NCBI GenBank assembly: GCA_025449115.1
Contig: JAHLKC010000065.1
Coordinates: forward strand, 62,001-126,000
Reading direction: 5' to 3'
DNA: 64,000 bases
DNA from: Chytridium lagenaria
Taxonomy: Eukaryota; Chytridiomycota; Chytridiomycetes; Chytridiales; Chytridiaceae
Shown here: positions 35,112-46,697 of the stretch, piece after piece
How the letters are laid out: each line of letters starts with the position of its first letter
How positions within the stretch are numbered: the stretch's first letter is position 1
Notes under the pieces: model-generated
Database searches by the model: none
What the model was told of the DNA's origin: nothing
Seen by the model: the letters and a program-made list of their open reading frames with translations, nothing else
Program-made: the position numbers and the translations under genes

Positions 35112-36852
35112 CTTCTTGGCTGTATTCCCGTCTGAAAAGTAGCGTGAAAGAACGCAAGGCGCGAATAATGTTGTTCGGAATCGAGCCGGAGTCGTGCATG
35201 TTTTGTGATTTTTGACACCCAATCCAAGGAAGCAAGTCGAAGTTCGTTGATATCAACAAACATTACGACAAACACCGAGGAATATGGTAATCGGACATTA
35301 GAAAAAAAAGGAAAAGGCACGGTCAGATATCTTTGTTATTATGATGCTAGCCATTAACCATGGCTGCAATATGCTGGACTTTTTCGTGCAAGAAGAAGGT
35401 AGCTGGATGCCATGAACTTCTCCTGCAACAGTTTTATGCTTTCCCACGGAGTGCGGGAGAGCATGCGGCTCTAGGGGGTGGAGGGCGGGAGGGGGGGCGA
35501 GGGGTAGTGGATGGGGAGAGGATGAATGGGTAGGTGGAAAGATACAAGACGTACATGATTATCAACGATGGCTTAGGTAGGTGGATGTGGAGGGAAACAT
35601 TGAAAGTGGAGGCAGACGAAAACCAGAAAAGTAATATAGAAAATGCGTCAAGTTGAGTTTCAAGTGATGGGTAAAGGTGACAGGAGGGGGGATGGAGAAG
35701 AAGAAGACAGCTTGGTTAGGCTGTTTTACCTGAGGAAGTCGCTAATGTACTCATGCTGGACTGCTTTTCTGGATAGAAACGTCGTCGATGCGTGACGAGG
35801 GTGATAACTTGAAAAAGTGTGAAGGAGAGGATGGAACGCATTTTTGAATTTATACTGTTATGATACCCGTGGATGTTGCCATGCGAAAGCACCCCGCACA
35901 AGCACCATGATATTTATTAGGTTTATTTTTGATGAATTGTCTCCATGGCATTAGTATGACATGTCCATGGGTCGACACGTAATTTCGACGCGTTTTATTA
36001 TGTTAAAGAAACGCATTCACGCAACTTGAAAATAAATAAATGATGTAGAGGCCTGTCATTTCCCGTCTGCTACTATTTTTACTATTAAAGCAGCAGAGGA
36101 CAGGCCTTACTTTTCTCCACATCATTTATGAATTATTACAACACTCGAGTGTAGAATGTAAGCAGAAATCTCCATAACATCCATTTTTCATTCATTATTC
36201 ATTCTTTTTTCCTTTCAGGCTGCTGAACTTTAGAGTAAACTGCTTACCAAACGGAGCGGGATTATATCATACGGAGAAGGAGATGTATATGTGAGCCTCT
36301 ATTGACTGCAAGGCAAAACATTTTCAATTGGTGACACCATCACAACGCCATTGCCACACAACAAGCTGCAATGAGCAACGATGATTCCTGAATTTACGTT
36401 GCGTTAGGTCGTCGTTGAACGTGCCCATGCACACTCTCTCGCTGCCGCTGGCACTATGTAATCTCTTTTGTAAATACGTAGTAAGGAGTCCTCGCCAAAG
36501 AAAAGACTAGCGTCTCTTGAATTAAACATGCACTGACGACAGCACCCTGTGATAACCTACAAGAGTTCTCCAGCAAATAGAATATATACAAGATTAATCC
36601 CCGATCCCCCAGCCTCCGTCTTTCAGTGTTTGTTTACAATCCTCAATACATACATAGTTTGTTTGCTTCGCCTTTTCAATTTCTGGGAATGTTTACGTCA
36701 AAACTTGTTTTCTCTGATCAGCCATAAATATCAGAAGCCCAAACAACAAAAAAAAACAATTCCTTGTAAGCATTCCCGCGTTTAACACATCCATTCCCTT
36801 CAATCCATTTAATCGACATCATCACCCCTCTCCGTCCTGTCATCCTTTGACC
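35112..36852. other. Intergenic region between divergent genes
   Basis: Upstream flanks of the ABCC gene (minus) and of the plus-strand gene at 36853. One possible minus-strand coding bit is MRSILSFTLFQVITLVTHRR at about 35838, ending at a GTAAAAC donor near 35730, but no partner exon was found. A purine-rich tract lies at 35470-35540 and an imperfect hairpin at 36030-36130. Confidence 0.5.
36030..36130. repeat. Imperfect inverted repeat (hairpin), about 100 bp
   Basis: aaataaatgatgtagag-gcctgtc...tctgct on the left pairs with agcagaggacaggcc...ctccacatcatttatg on the right, around a short AT loop. It could be a small non-autonomous element footprint or an RNA hairpin; no flanking target duplication was established. 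Confidence 0.6.
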
Positions 36853-38031
36853 ATGTTAAGACGCTGGAACTCTGTGCCGTTGCTCCCACTTCAGGCGACC
36901 CGTCCTCAGCCATATAGACGTTGGGATGGCAAAAGCGATTGGAATCAGGATAAGACTTTCTCGATGAACAATGATGGACAACGGAGGGAGATAGGTCAGA
37001 GTGCATCATTGTCGTTGCCATACACAACATCAAGACACGACTGCGCAGTAGCCCCTACAGCTTCATCTCCGGACAACTTTGCCCATGACAGAAGAGCTGA
37101 CTCCGGCATCGTCACCGCACCGATGATTGACATTATGGGAGAGATAGGACTCACGGATGAAGGAAGAGAATTCACTTTGCCAAACTCTCACTGGCATCCC
37201 GGACAGCACAATGGTTACTTGGGATATTTCATTGACTCAGATGCAATCGACTGCTCCCACCTCAAAGCGTTTGCCCATGGTCCATTCCGTATCTTCATCC
37301 GCGCCGAGCATGCCGCCTTCCACATGACCCCTCCACCTCCGAATCCAACTCATCGTCGCTCCACTAATACCACAAATCGCACCGATTATGCATCTGCTAA
37401 GAGGTCCTTTTATGAAAAGCTGCGGGACGCCACACTCTTCACTGTTTTGGGATCGTCAAGTCCGGTGACTTATGACGCGTGCAGTCAGTCAGTGTACCAA
37501 CGTGACCCCACAAGCGCATTATTTGAACTCTGTAAGGCCGACAGCAATAGGAATTCGGGAATTGACTTGGACTCGCAATACTCCCTAGACTCGACATCTC
37601 CCACCACTCCCTCAGTCAGCGAACTCTCCTCAGAGTATAGCTTCACCTTGCCTTCTCCATCGACGCTTTATGTCAACGAGCCGCCTGCCAACCAGCGGTC
37701 ACAGTTTTTCGACCCAACACCTTCATCCACACCCAACAACGGAGGGATCATTATTGAATTCGCAAACATATCGGACGACCATATATTTCACTTTGAGAAC
37801 AGCATTGGGCCAATGTCGACCACTTCCGTGTCGTCATGCACAATATCCGAAACGTTGAATACAAACAGGAACGGGGTTCGCGGTGCAGCTAAGAACATAC
37901 GGACGAGGGAGATGTTTGACCGCAACCGCGTACCAAATGCGATGGTGTCGTTGGAGCAGAGTAACTTCAATCTGCCCCTTCAGCCTCGCCGACCCTACAG
38001 CAACTCCCTTTACCGGCGGAATGCTCGTTAG
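36853..38031 (+). CDS. Hypothetical protein, single exon
   Basis: An intact 392-codon frame, unusual in this window. Starts MLRRWNSVPLLPLQATRPQ. Ordered patches include DIMGEIGLTDEGREFTLPNS, HWHPGQHNGYLGYFIDSDAI and SAKRSFYEKLRDATLFTVLG, followed by a Ser/Thr/Pro-rich region and a basic C-terminus (PRRPYSNSLYRRNAR). No signal peptide or membrane segment. No family recognised. The N-terminus resembles, weakly, the pattern before the motif in gene A and in the 39 kb gene (Arg-rich, then S-x-P-x-L). The preceding TTG is less likely to be the start. Confidence 0.72.
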   Translation: MLRRWNSVPLLPLQATRPQPYRRWDGKSDWNQDKTFSMNNDGQRREIGQSASLSLPYTTSRHDCAVAPTASSPDNFAHDRRADSGIVTAPMIDIMGEIGLTDEGREFTLPNSHWHPGQHNGYLGYFIDSDAIDCSHLKAFAHGPFRIFIRAEHAAFHMTPPPPNPTHRRSTNTTNRTDYASAKRSFYEKLRDATLFTVLGSSSPVTYDACSQSVYQRDPTSALFELCKADSNRNSGIDLDSQYSLDSTSPTTPSVSELSSEYSFTLPSPSTLYVNEPPANQRSQFFDPTPSSTPNNGGIIIEFANISDDHIFHFENSIGPMSTTSVSSCTISETLNTNRNGVRGAAKNIRTREMFDRNRVPNAMVSLEQSNFNLPLQPRRPYSNSLYRRNAR

Positions 38032-39057
38032 TGGGCCGGCGGTTGAAAGACTAGTCCTGTTGTCATTATGCCCTCCTTGCGGTACGATAGGCCCAACTCG
38101 ACGCCAGGCAGCCATAGCAGAGTGTCAAAAGATATCAGACATTATGGGTCAGGAAGGAAGAACGGGGACGGTTGGGGAGGGCGCGATGGAGATCAGACAT
38201 GGGCAATCAGAGGGTAAAAACCTGTAGGATAGTTGTAAATGGAAAGGTTTGGAGGAACGCGCGGATTCGTGGAATGTATGATGAGATTTGAGAGTGTGTT
38301 GTTATATGATGTTGGTCAGGATACGGTGTTGGTTTTGAAAACAAAATCCTTTATTTGAGGAAGCTTCCAAAGAGTTCACATTCTATACATAGACGTTCGG
38401 AAATACATGCTAATTTTATATACGGTTCTGTTTACTTTTCTTTTGTAATAAACTTGAAGGAAAATGGAATCAAAACTTCAAAAATTGTACTCGTCAGCTA
38501 AAGCTCGACACCCATCCATGAGCCTCCTCCTCATGGAATCTATATGAACCGAATGCAAGAGTGACTCTTTGTAAATGAACCACTTTGGGTTCAAGGTAAT
38601 CATAACTATGACGCTTTTCTCCACTTGGCGTCCACCCTTTGCCATCTGGAAGTTATCGCTTCGAATACAAAGGGAGCTTTTCTTTTCTTCCGTCCTTCTC
38701 GCCTCCACATGCACTCCTCATGCCTTTTCTATAAACCCATGAACAACGGTCCACACTTTCACTTCGTTACCTTTCGTCAAAGTCTCAGCTAATACTATTT
38801 TTGAAATTGGAGTTGTTTGTTTCAGGCTCAAGAAGGCAGGCGGGGACCGGCGCTTTCGCCGTCAGTAGAGCAAAGCCCGATTCAAGTTATCCTGAATGTT
38901 GTTTGGTCGGGAAGATTTATTCCCTTTTGACGGCCCCAAACTTCCTTCCAGAGTAGGATCTCCCCCGGCAATCTGTCATTCACAGCTTATGACACACAAA
39001 TGCCCACCTCACCCTCTCGTCTTTATTATAATTCTCTTTCACTTCCTTAATCGCCAT
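38032..39057. other. Intergenic region with a weak minus-strand frame
   Basis: Mostly non-coding. A 78-codon minus-strand frame at 38478-38714 (ends SMRRRLMDGCRALADEYNF) looks protein-like but has no recognised family, no splice partner and no support from neighbours. It could be a terminal exon or chance. Confidence 0.4.
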
Positions 39058-41007
39058 CATGTTGACGAGGTCTATTCAATGCCTGATCTCACCTTTGTGG
39101 CGCCTCGATTATCGAGGCATGAAAGATTTAATAGCGAGATGAAGTGGATCTGGGACGAGGTCCCTGGTGTGGACGAAGAGGGATGTCAGGAAGAAGTGGC
39201 TGATGTTGAGCAAATTGGAGGGGGTGATGACGACTGTGGGTTCTTTTGAGCAGTTGGGTGACGTTGGCAAGACTTGTGGAGGCAGTTCACACGAAGAGAG
39301 GCTGGCGAACGTGGGGGAATTCGACAGATAGTTCAGGAACCTGCTGACAAGGTGAGTGAGTGGTGATGTCTATTCTCTCCTGTCAAAACTTGCTAACTAT
39401 CTTGTTGTAGAGATTCATTCGAGAGGTGACAGGTCAAGAACTTACAGAGTCTTCTGCACTCATGCTGATGGTCAACGTAAGGGAAGTTGTTCACGCACCT
39501 GCTGACAAGGTGAGTGGTGACGTCTGTCAAATCTTTGCTAAACCGTCGCTTGTTGTAGAGATCCATTCGAGAGATGACAGGTCAAGAACCTACAGAGTCT
39601 TATGCACTCATACTGACCTCAGCGCCTGTTGGGAGGCTCTCAGATGCCTTCAACGGGTCTCAAGAATTAAATGGTGATGACGTTCGGGGAGATCACAACA
39701 TCGATTATGATATGATCAACCATACGGAGAAGATCGAGGCGGCTTCCATGACCCACAGCTTACCACAACCTATAACACTAGGTGATGGGTTGCTCAGTGG
39801 TTCTATGGAGTTTTGCCGCTTCTCCACGTTGAAGAGAGGTCACTCTACGCCTGATCTTCCACTCTCAGCCCCTCGCCTGTCAAAACACGAGCGTTTCAAC
39901 AGTGAAATGCCATGGATCTGGGACGACGTCCCTGGGCAGGGTTTGGGCGAGGATGAGCCGGAAAATGACGAGACTGACAGTCTAGTGAAGGATGAGGTCG
40001 TGTTTGTGGAAACAGTGGAGGGGTTGGTTGTTTTGAGAACGCCGTGCTTGAGAACTTGGCACTTGCAACTGGTGCTGACATGACCGAAATGATGGATGAT
40101 ATCGTGAAGACATCGCGTGCTACTCGACAGAGATGTTACTCGGCGACGGAGTTCCCCATGTCGGCTCCCCGCGTCTCCAGGCATGAGCGTTTCAACAGTG
40201 AGATGCCGTGGATCTGGGACGAGGTTCCTGGGCAGGGTGTGGATGATGACGTTCAGTATGAGGAATCGGGCGTTTCGGTGAAGGGTAGATCACAGTGTGA
40301 GGAGTCAATTAATCCTGCGTTGGGTTTTGAGGACGACATCCATCGTCATTTGTTGCAGGGTGACGTTGCGGTGTCCGCCGAGTGGGTTGATGATACAGTG
40401 AGGACATTACGTACCGCCTCGCGACAGAGGTGCTATTCGACGCCAGACAACTCCCTTGCGGCACCTCGTTTGTCCAGGCATGAGCGTTTTAATAGTGAGA
40501 TGCCGTGGATTTGGGATGAGATTCCTGGTCAGGGTGATGATAACGCATCGTCACCAACTACGGTACCCGAGGAAGCGTTTCAAGATGCAGACTCCTCAGA
40601 CGAGCATCATCCTTTATTCAAGGTTAGTAAAAAAAACCTGGCTTCTTGTATTTTACAGGTCAAAATTCTAATCTGCATCTCAGATCCAGGCCGCATCACC
40701 GCCTTTGGGGCAACAAGATCAGAACCACAGCAACACCAGTACTCCATCTTTGTCCATCTCCGGCCTTCAGAACCCCCCTTTGGCGAAACCCCTTGACCAT
40801 TCTTTTAAATGTAACAAGACTTATATGGAGCCGCGGACGGCCGCTTATATAGATTTCGTGGACATCCCAATTCCCTCTCCTTCTCAAAAGACCCCTTTCC
40901 CTGTCAAAGATGTTTCTACGGTCGAAACCGTCTCACGCGATCTCCCTCAGTCCCTCCGCAAGCGACCCTCTCTAATACCCAATCCGTCGATCGAGTTGGA
41001 CTGCTAG
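39058..41007 (+). CDS. Protein with four HER...WIWDE motifs
   Basis: Function unknown. Four copies of a motif with core RHERFNSEMPWIWDEVPGQG lie at about 39073-39168, 39838-39940, 40132-40237 and 40425-40536. Each is preceded by an S-x-P-[DE]-x-x-[FL] element and APRLS (for example CYSTPDNSLAAPRLS). The linkers are acidic. The first ATG (39060) gives MLTRS and then needs one base to enter the motif frame. Two introns with GTGAGTG donors flank a duplicated exon. A further intron at 40621-40681 (GTTAGT...CTCAG) joins KIQAASPPLGQQ to a Pro/Ser-rich C-terminus ending NPSIELDC. Frame changes near 39225 and 40060 are presumed indels. No signal peptide. Confidence 0.68.
39341..39640 (+). repeat. Tandem intron-exon duplication
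   Basis: gctgacaag|gtgagtg...tgttgtag|agattcattcgagag...gcacctgctgacaag|gtgagtg...tgttgtag|agatccattcgagag. Each unit is an intron plus the exon RFIREVTGQELTESSALML or RSIREMTGQEPTESYALIL, about 145 bases per unit. Phase 0 at every border, so the duplication is in frame. Confidence 0.8.
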
Positions 41008-41098
41008 ACCAAACTGACGCTTTCCCTTCGCTACTAGACCAAACTGACCCCCTCCCTTCACTGCTAGACCAAACTGACCCCTTCCTTCACTGCGTAAC
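41003..41098. repeat. Short minisatellite, three copies
   Basis: ctagaccaaactgac(c/g)c(c/t)...cccttc(a/g)ct recurs at about 41005, 41033 and 41065, roughly 30 bases apart, directly over the stop codon of the preceding gene. Confidence 0.75.
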
Positions 41099-43068
41099 CG
41101 AAAACTCTTACCACGTATTAACCCTATTAGACCCTTTCCCACCCCACGCGTTTCAAGTACTGACGCACCGACGTCTTCCCAAGGCTTTGTGATCGCATAC
41201 CCTAACATACCATCCTTTGACACCTCACTCTTTATCCGAAATCGGACCGCGGAACCCGTAACAATACTTCCACCCCTTCGCTACCCTTTTCGAGTTCAAA
41301 AGGTGAACACTGGCACCGTTGAATCCAGCATCCAAACCACGTCTTCATAACGACTCTGCTCACACTTTGACGGGCTATATGGTACATGGTGCTGTTTCCA
41401 ACCATTTCAACCGTATCTTTCGTAACGGCTCTACTCAAACTCTGACGGGATGATATGGTGCGTGGCGCTGATACCAACTATCCAAACCCTATTTTCATAA
41501 CGACTCTGCTTCAACTCTGACGGATGATATGAGGTGTGGCGCAGTAATCCAACATCCCACCCCATCTTTCTCCCAACTCTCCATCACCGGACGCTACGTG
41601 TATAAAACTATGGACCCCACGCCTTCCATCCTGGGAAAAAAGTTTCACGGTCGTTGAAGCGTGTGACGTTTCCCAGCATTCCTTCACCCACCACTTTTGC
41701 AAGTCCCTTTACCTTTTCCATGCGTATGGAAGGATGTGAGATTGTGAAAGGGCGGTGAGGAAGCAGAGGAATTATCGGGTTGTTCATCCATTGCCTTGCA
41801 AACCTTTGATGTGTTGATGGAGGTGGCCTTTATACCCCTGTGTTTATAGGTGAAGGACTTGTGGAGATGATGTTTGTGATGGTGTTTTGGTTATGGGTTT
41901 TTTTCGTGAGGGTTGTCTTCCTTTTTCTTTGCCCTGCCAGCTCCCATTGGCATTCATACATTATCCTAACGCGTGGTAAAGGCGTTTGCGAGAATTTATT
42001 ATCGTGTTCTTTACGACTTGCTTTTTTTCATGTTTGTTCAGTCAGTGCATGAATACAGTATTCATCTTTCAAAATCCATCGTGTTCTTTACGACCCTTTT
42101 TAACATGCTTGTTATATATATGAATGACAATTCATTTTTGATTTTTTCTAAAACCGATGAACACGGGAAACGGTTCGATTATCAAATGAACCGTTATACC
42201 CTGTTTTGCCTCCCGAACGCTTTTCGTACTTTTTTTTTTTGGGTTGCATGGATTTACGTGCCGGAAAGGTTAAGTGTGGAACGTTTCAAGTTTTGTTATC
42301 AATTGTATAAAGTATACACTGAGTAAACAAGTGTTTTAACGGTGTTCTAGATGAGGCTGGACAAAAACATTCGCATGCCCCTCTTGCTGCAGTCTGGCCT
42401 GCTTCCCGCGGGTTGGGGAGAAGGCAAGGAAGTTGAGGATGGGGATGGTTGGAGGAGTGTTTGTCAGCTTGCAAAAACACAAAAAAAAAAAAAAAATAAT
42501 CACGAAAATGCGAACCCAAGTTCAAGGTCTATTCTTTCCTCTCCACCGGCTTACCACACCCGATAAAAAAAAAGAGGAAGCAAAAGAGTATACCAACAAA
42601 AAGTGTTTATTTGAGTTGCGTGTCAAGAAAAAAAGAAAGTTGAGAAAAAAAACAAACAAGACAATAGCGTCATGTTTTACCCGAATAAAAGGAAAAACAA
42701 AAAACTGCGTGCTTCAAAAAAACGGAATGAGGAATGTCAAGTAAAAAAAAAACCAGATATGGGGGAGGAATGTAAGGTTAGAACATACGGGGGGAAGAGA
42801 AAGAGACCCTATACCCCATTCACAAAGGGCACAAAAAAAAATAAAGATGGAGTACCTTGTAAAAAGTCAAGTAGAGAACAAGAGGAAAAGAGGGAAAGAA
42901 AACATGAGTTTGATGGTTATTGGAACGAGAGAAAGAAAGGGTTACATAAAAAAAAAAGGCGAAATAAGGAGAAAAAAAAAAAAAAAGGGAAGAGGCAAAC
43001 ACAAATTCAAACACACACACACACACAAAAAAAAAAAAGGTCAAAACAAAAACAAAAAAAAGAAATCA
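41008..43068. other. Long intergenic region with minisatellites and A-rich tracts
   Basis: Begins with two minisatellites (listed separately). The stretch 41840-42330 is T-rich with a repeated phrase (atcgtgttctttacgac near 42001 and 42075). The stretch 42470-43060 is very A-rich with AC repeats near 43010-43027. Open frames here are compositional artefacts; no gene supported. Confidence 0.6.
41300..41570. repeat. Minisatellite, about 75-bp period, three to four copies
   Basis: Each copy contains taacg(a/g)ctct(g/a)ct and a variant of ctctgacgggatgatatggt, followed by ggcgctgat-like and tccaaac-like segments. The copies at about 41345, 41420 and 41495 are clear; the flanks are degenerate. 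Confidence 0.75.
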
Positions 43069-45067
43069 TCAACCAACCACCTCCTCAATGAGTTTTACTC
43101 CCCAACCAACCCCCCTTTGCGCAGCCGCATCAGCCATAACCGTATTCGCAACCTCCACCACCGTCGTCCGTTCCTTCTCAGCCCCCTGATGCAAATCCGT
43201 GATCGAAATATCCTTAAACGGTTCCAACCATCTCCCCGCATCATACTTATCCACCAACCCCTGTTCAGTCTCACAATGCGCCATCAACCCAAACACCTCC
43301 TCTCGAATCCCCTCCGTGTATTCATCCTGCGGAAGATCATTCTCATCATACCCAAACGGGTTTTCAATCTGTCCTCCAATCGCTTCAATGCCCAACAACG
43401 TGAACGCCGCAATCGTCACAGCCGGGATGGTACCCCAGAATATCCCGGGGACGAGTTGGAATGGGAGGGAGAGGAGGTAGAGGAGGAGGGTTTGTTTGAG
43501 GTGGATAGAGTAGGCGAGAGGGATGGGGGAGTCACGGATTCTTTCGAAACCAGAGAGACAGTCCACAAGGGTGGAGAGAGCCGTGGTCATGGCGCCTTGA
43601 GTGGGGATGTCGATTTGCTCGGTACGACGACATCTCGTCACGTAGGCTTGGAGGTGGAAGGTGATGTCCAGGGGGAGGTTTTTCATGCTCGCGTGATGGT
43701 CCATGGTGGTGGTTGGGGAGGTAGCGTCCGAGGTACCATATTCGGGAAGATGGGCGAGGAAGGGACCCAAGTCGTCGTAATTGTAGCCGGGTTCCATGCG
43801 AAGGTAGTGTTTGATGGAACATCCGAATGCAATGATGAGGTTCATGGCTCCACGTTTTTGGATGGCGTCTTTTCGTTTTGGTGGTGACGTGATCCAGACG
43901 AGACGGGCGAGGTTGCGGATTTGGGTGAGAGTGATGCCCAGAGACGACGTCCTTCCCAGTATCGGTCGTAACTGGTGTTTGTCCTAAAGACGAGCATAGA
44001 CCTAAGGATTATTTAGAAGGTGAAGACTTTGATTTTGTTTTGGCCCCAGAGATGCCTTTGAGTCATTCCATAATTAATATGTTTTACACCACGCTGCCGG
44101 CACATTTGCTCGCACAACAAAAACCTTCCAACCATATTCCCAATCTAAAATAGTATTTACTCACCATAACAATACCCAAGACGGTAATCAGCAAATAGAA
44201 TTCGGCAGCCTTCCTCTCAAAAAGTCGACATCCTTGACCATAAAGAAAATGCAAACAATGGTTGACCAGACGGTGAGAGCGATGGTAGGGATAATGACTG
44301 AAGGCAGCACGGAAGCCCTCCACCTGAGAATATCCTTCAGTTTTCTGTGCGACATTGTGGATCTTGACTTGTAAGAGTGCTTTTTCTTGCTCTGTAGAAA
44401 AAAGAAATGGGTGTCAGAGTTTTTGTGAGGAGGGATCATGAAGCAACCAAGCCATTCTCTGAGATGTAGATGAAATTTAATTATTGCGATGTTGCCCCCC
44501 CTTCATCGTAGATACAAGATCCGTCATCGTCAATCCACAGCGTCAGTGTGGACCTTTATTTCAACCAGGCCATAAATCCCAGTATACTAATGATAGATGG
44601 ACCAATCCATCATTCTATGGCTATATGTCCATCCGTCCAAATACGCAATGCAAAAAAAAAACAGAAAAACCTGCCGTCCCTCTCATTCCACAAACCCATC
44701 TCAAAGCAAGCCAATTTTACAAGAGAAAAGACTCTCTCTCACCTGAGCCCACTTTCTCGCTTTTGCTCCAACCTTGGATCGACTCAAACTCAGAATGCCC
44801 TTTGGTTATCATCCTGCACATTGACATGATCAGGTGACAAGAGTTGCTGCTGCTGCTGCTGAGGGTCTGTGAGGTGATGGTAGAAGGATGCTCCACAGGT
44901 GGTGGTGGTGCAGCTGATGCTGAAGGTGATTTCGCAGAGTAAGAAGAAGAAGATGAGGATGCTGTGGATGTCAATGGATGCTGTTGCTGTTGTTGGATGG
45001 CAGTGGTGTCTCCCACACTACTCGTGGCAGTAGCATCCTTTGGAGGAGGAAGTGGAGCACTGCTCAT
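43069..45067 (-). CDS. Bestrophin-like (UPF0187) membrane channel protein
   Basis: Predicted anion channel of the bestrophin/UPF0187 family. Family landmarks: LKDILRWRASVLPSVIIPTI, a second hydrophobic stretch (AAEFYLLITVLGIVM), RTNTSYDRYWEGRRLW, and IEAIGGQIENPFGYDENDLP near the end. An ATG at 44355 opens MSHRKLKDIL. An upstream Ser/Gln/Pro-rich exon from 45067 (MSSAPLPPPKDATATSSVGD, ending in a GTGAGAG donor near 44745) may be the real N-terminus, but the phase does not join cleanly. Frame breaks: a T run near 44218, the exon border near 44005, and CCC at 43937-43939, where one more base gives LWGITLTQIRNLARLV. Tail SITDLHQGAEKERTTVVEVA then VVG. About 430 residues in total. Confidence 0.82.
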
Positions 45068-45584
45068 GATGGGTTTATGTTGTATATATAAATATTTTAA
45101 AGGTAATAGGTAAGAGTAGGGAGTTATTCGGTATTAGGCAGCAGGTACTAATGAGTATTATTTTAAATAGTAAATATTAGTCAATAATAGTTGAATGAAT
45201 AAGTCTCAATGACCTAATAATTGTTGGTGTGTGAATATAATAAATAATAATATAATAATTAATTATAAAATATTGATCATAATTCATCAAAATTATTTAT
45301 GTGTAACATATTAATATACATATAAGAAACGGCTGGTGGCTGGCTGAATGGTTACTCAAAAACTATTCTTTATTTATTTTCATAAAGTATGTATCTTAAG
45401 AAGAGACACACACCACACCATCAATCAGCCAATGACATTCATTCTTACATTCCTATAATAAATGATTCCATGGCCTTCCAGAAGGTCTTAATCCTCCCAA
45501 TTAATTTAATTATGTAATTAATTAATACATAAATAAAATGTTGTTTCTAGAAGCACCACCATTATATATTTAAATAATAAAATA
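45068..45584. other. AT-rich intergenic region
   Basis: Between the bestrophin-like gene start and the DUF4326 gene end. Dense in taat/aata; no gene seen. Confidence 0.6.
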
Positions 45585-46169
45585 CTATTTATTTGATAAA
45601 CACTCTGTACATGAACACTCTCCACCCTCAACCATCCTCACCAGCACATCCCCATGACACCCCACATCCTCCGTCTTCTTACACACATCCAAGTCTCTTT
45701 TATTCACAAAAAACATTCATTCATTCATCCATCCCTAATACAACACAAAACTTGAAAAAAAAAACAAAAAACACCACTCCACCTTTCAATTCACACAACC
45801 TCCCCATCAACCCCTCCTCTCCTCTCACATACTCTTCATACCTCTGAATCGCTTCCTCCTCCCCATCGTCTTGACTTGAAACGGGTTGAACCAGATGCTT
45901 TTCGCAAGTCGCCATCCACCCATGTACATGGCTCGCCCAATGTACACGTCGCAGTCTTGAACAATCACCCCGTTTTGGCGTTTCATGCACACTACATGGG
46001 TGCGAGGCTTGGTGGGCGAGGCTGTAGCTGTGACCGTTGGAGGAGTAAGGGTGGATGATGGCTTGAGGATGGTTGGTGTTGATGTTGATGCTGATGAGGA
46101 TGATGATGGAGTGGCCTTTTTTTTAGATACACGACCATCATGGACCGTCTTGAGGATGTTGTCGGCCAT
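45585..46169 (-). CDS. DUF4326-domain protein
   Basis: Molecular function unknown; DUF4326 is a small alpha/beta domain known mainly from bacteria and phages. ATG at 46169 (MADNILKTVHDGRVSKKKA), then a Ser/Thr/Pro linker. The domain shows CDVYIGRAMYMGG, SIWFNPFQVK, DDGEEEAIQRYEEYVRGEEG and GRLCELK. A GT-AG intron (45782 down to 45695) follows. The last exon encodes DLDVCKKTEDVGCHGDVLVR, supplying the family's C-terminal CHGDVL signature, and ends ECLSNK. One base seems to be missing near 45870, just after NPFQVK. A GAAT microsatellite abuts the start codon. The cysteine-rich tail (ECSCTEC) is an extra. Confidence 0.8.
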
Positions 46170-46697
46170 GAATGAATGAATGAATGAATGGGGATAGACC
46201 AAAAATATTCTATTATTTATTTATAATATGTAATAAAAAAGATTGAAGGAAACCATGATGTGGGTGGTTTGTCAATTTGCAACGTCAAGTCACATCACCA
46301 TTATTTTGACCATCCCTTCAACTACTACTACGGCGTCATGGAGTTTGTAATAAATACACATGTGCATACGAAAAGAAAGGAAAACAATAAAAAGAAATGG
46401 GATCTTTATTAAACTCCCTTACCAAAAAAAGAAAAAGTATGAAAATGGGATGAAAAAAGGAAAGAACGTGTCAAGTAATCCTCCTACATCATTTACGAGC
46501 ATACAACAAAGGAGATTAAAGGAGAAAAATTATACGTGAGGTGAACAACATGCATATCTTATAATGGAAGAAGAATAAAATCAAAGCAGCAATTCATTCA
46601 ACAACATATAACCAACAAAAACAAAAAGAAAAAAAAAAAAAAATATAGAAACACACCCCTCCAAATAAACCATCAAAAACGTGACAAAACAACTACT
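46170..46697. other. Intergenic region with a GAAT microsatellite
   Basis: tgaatgaatgaatgaatgaatg lies at 46169-46190 immediately upstream of the DUF4326 start. The rest is A-rich; no gene seen. Confidence 0.6.

Noticed and set aside
41973..42326. A 117-codon plus-strand frame rich in Phe and Tyr
   Set aside because: T-rich sequence, no domain, and next to minisatellite DNA.
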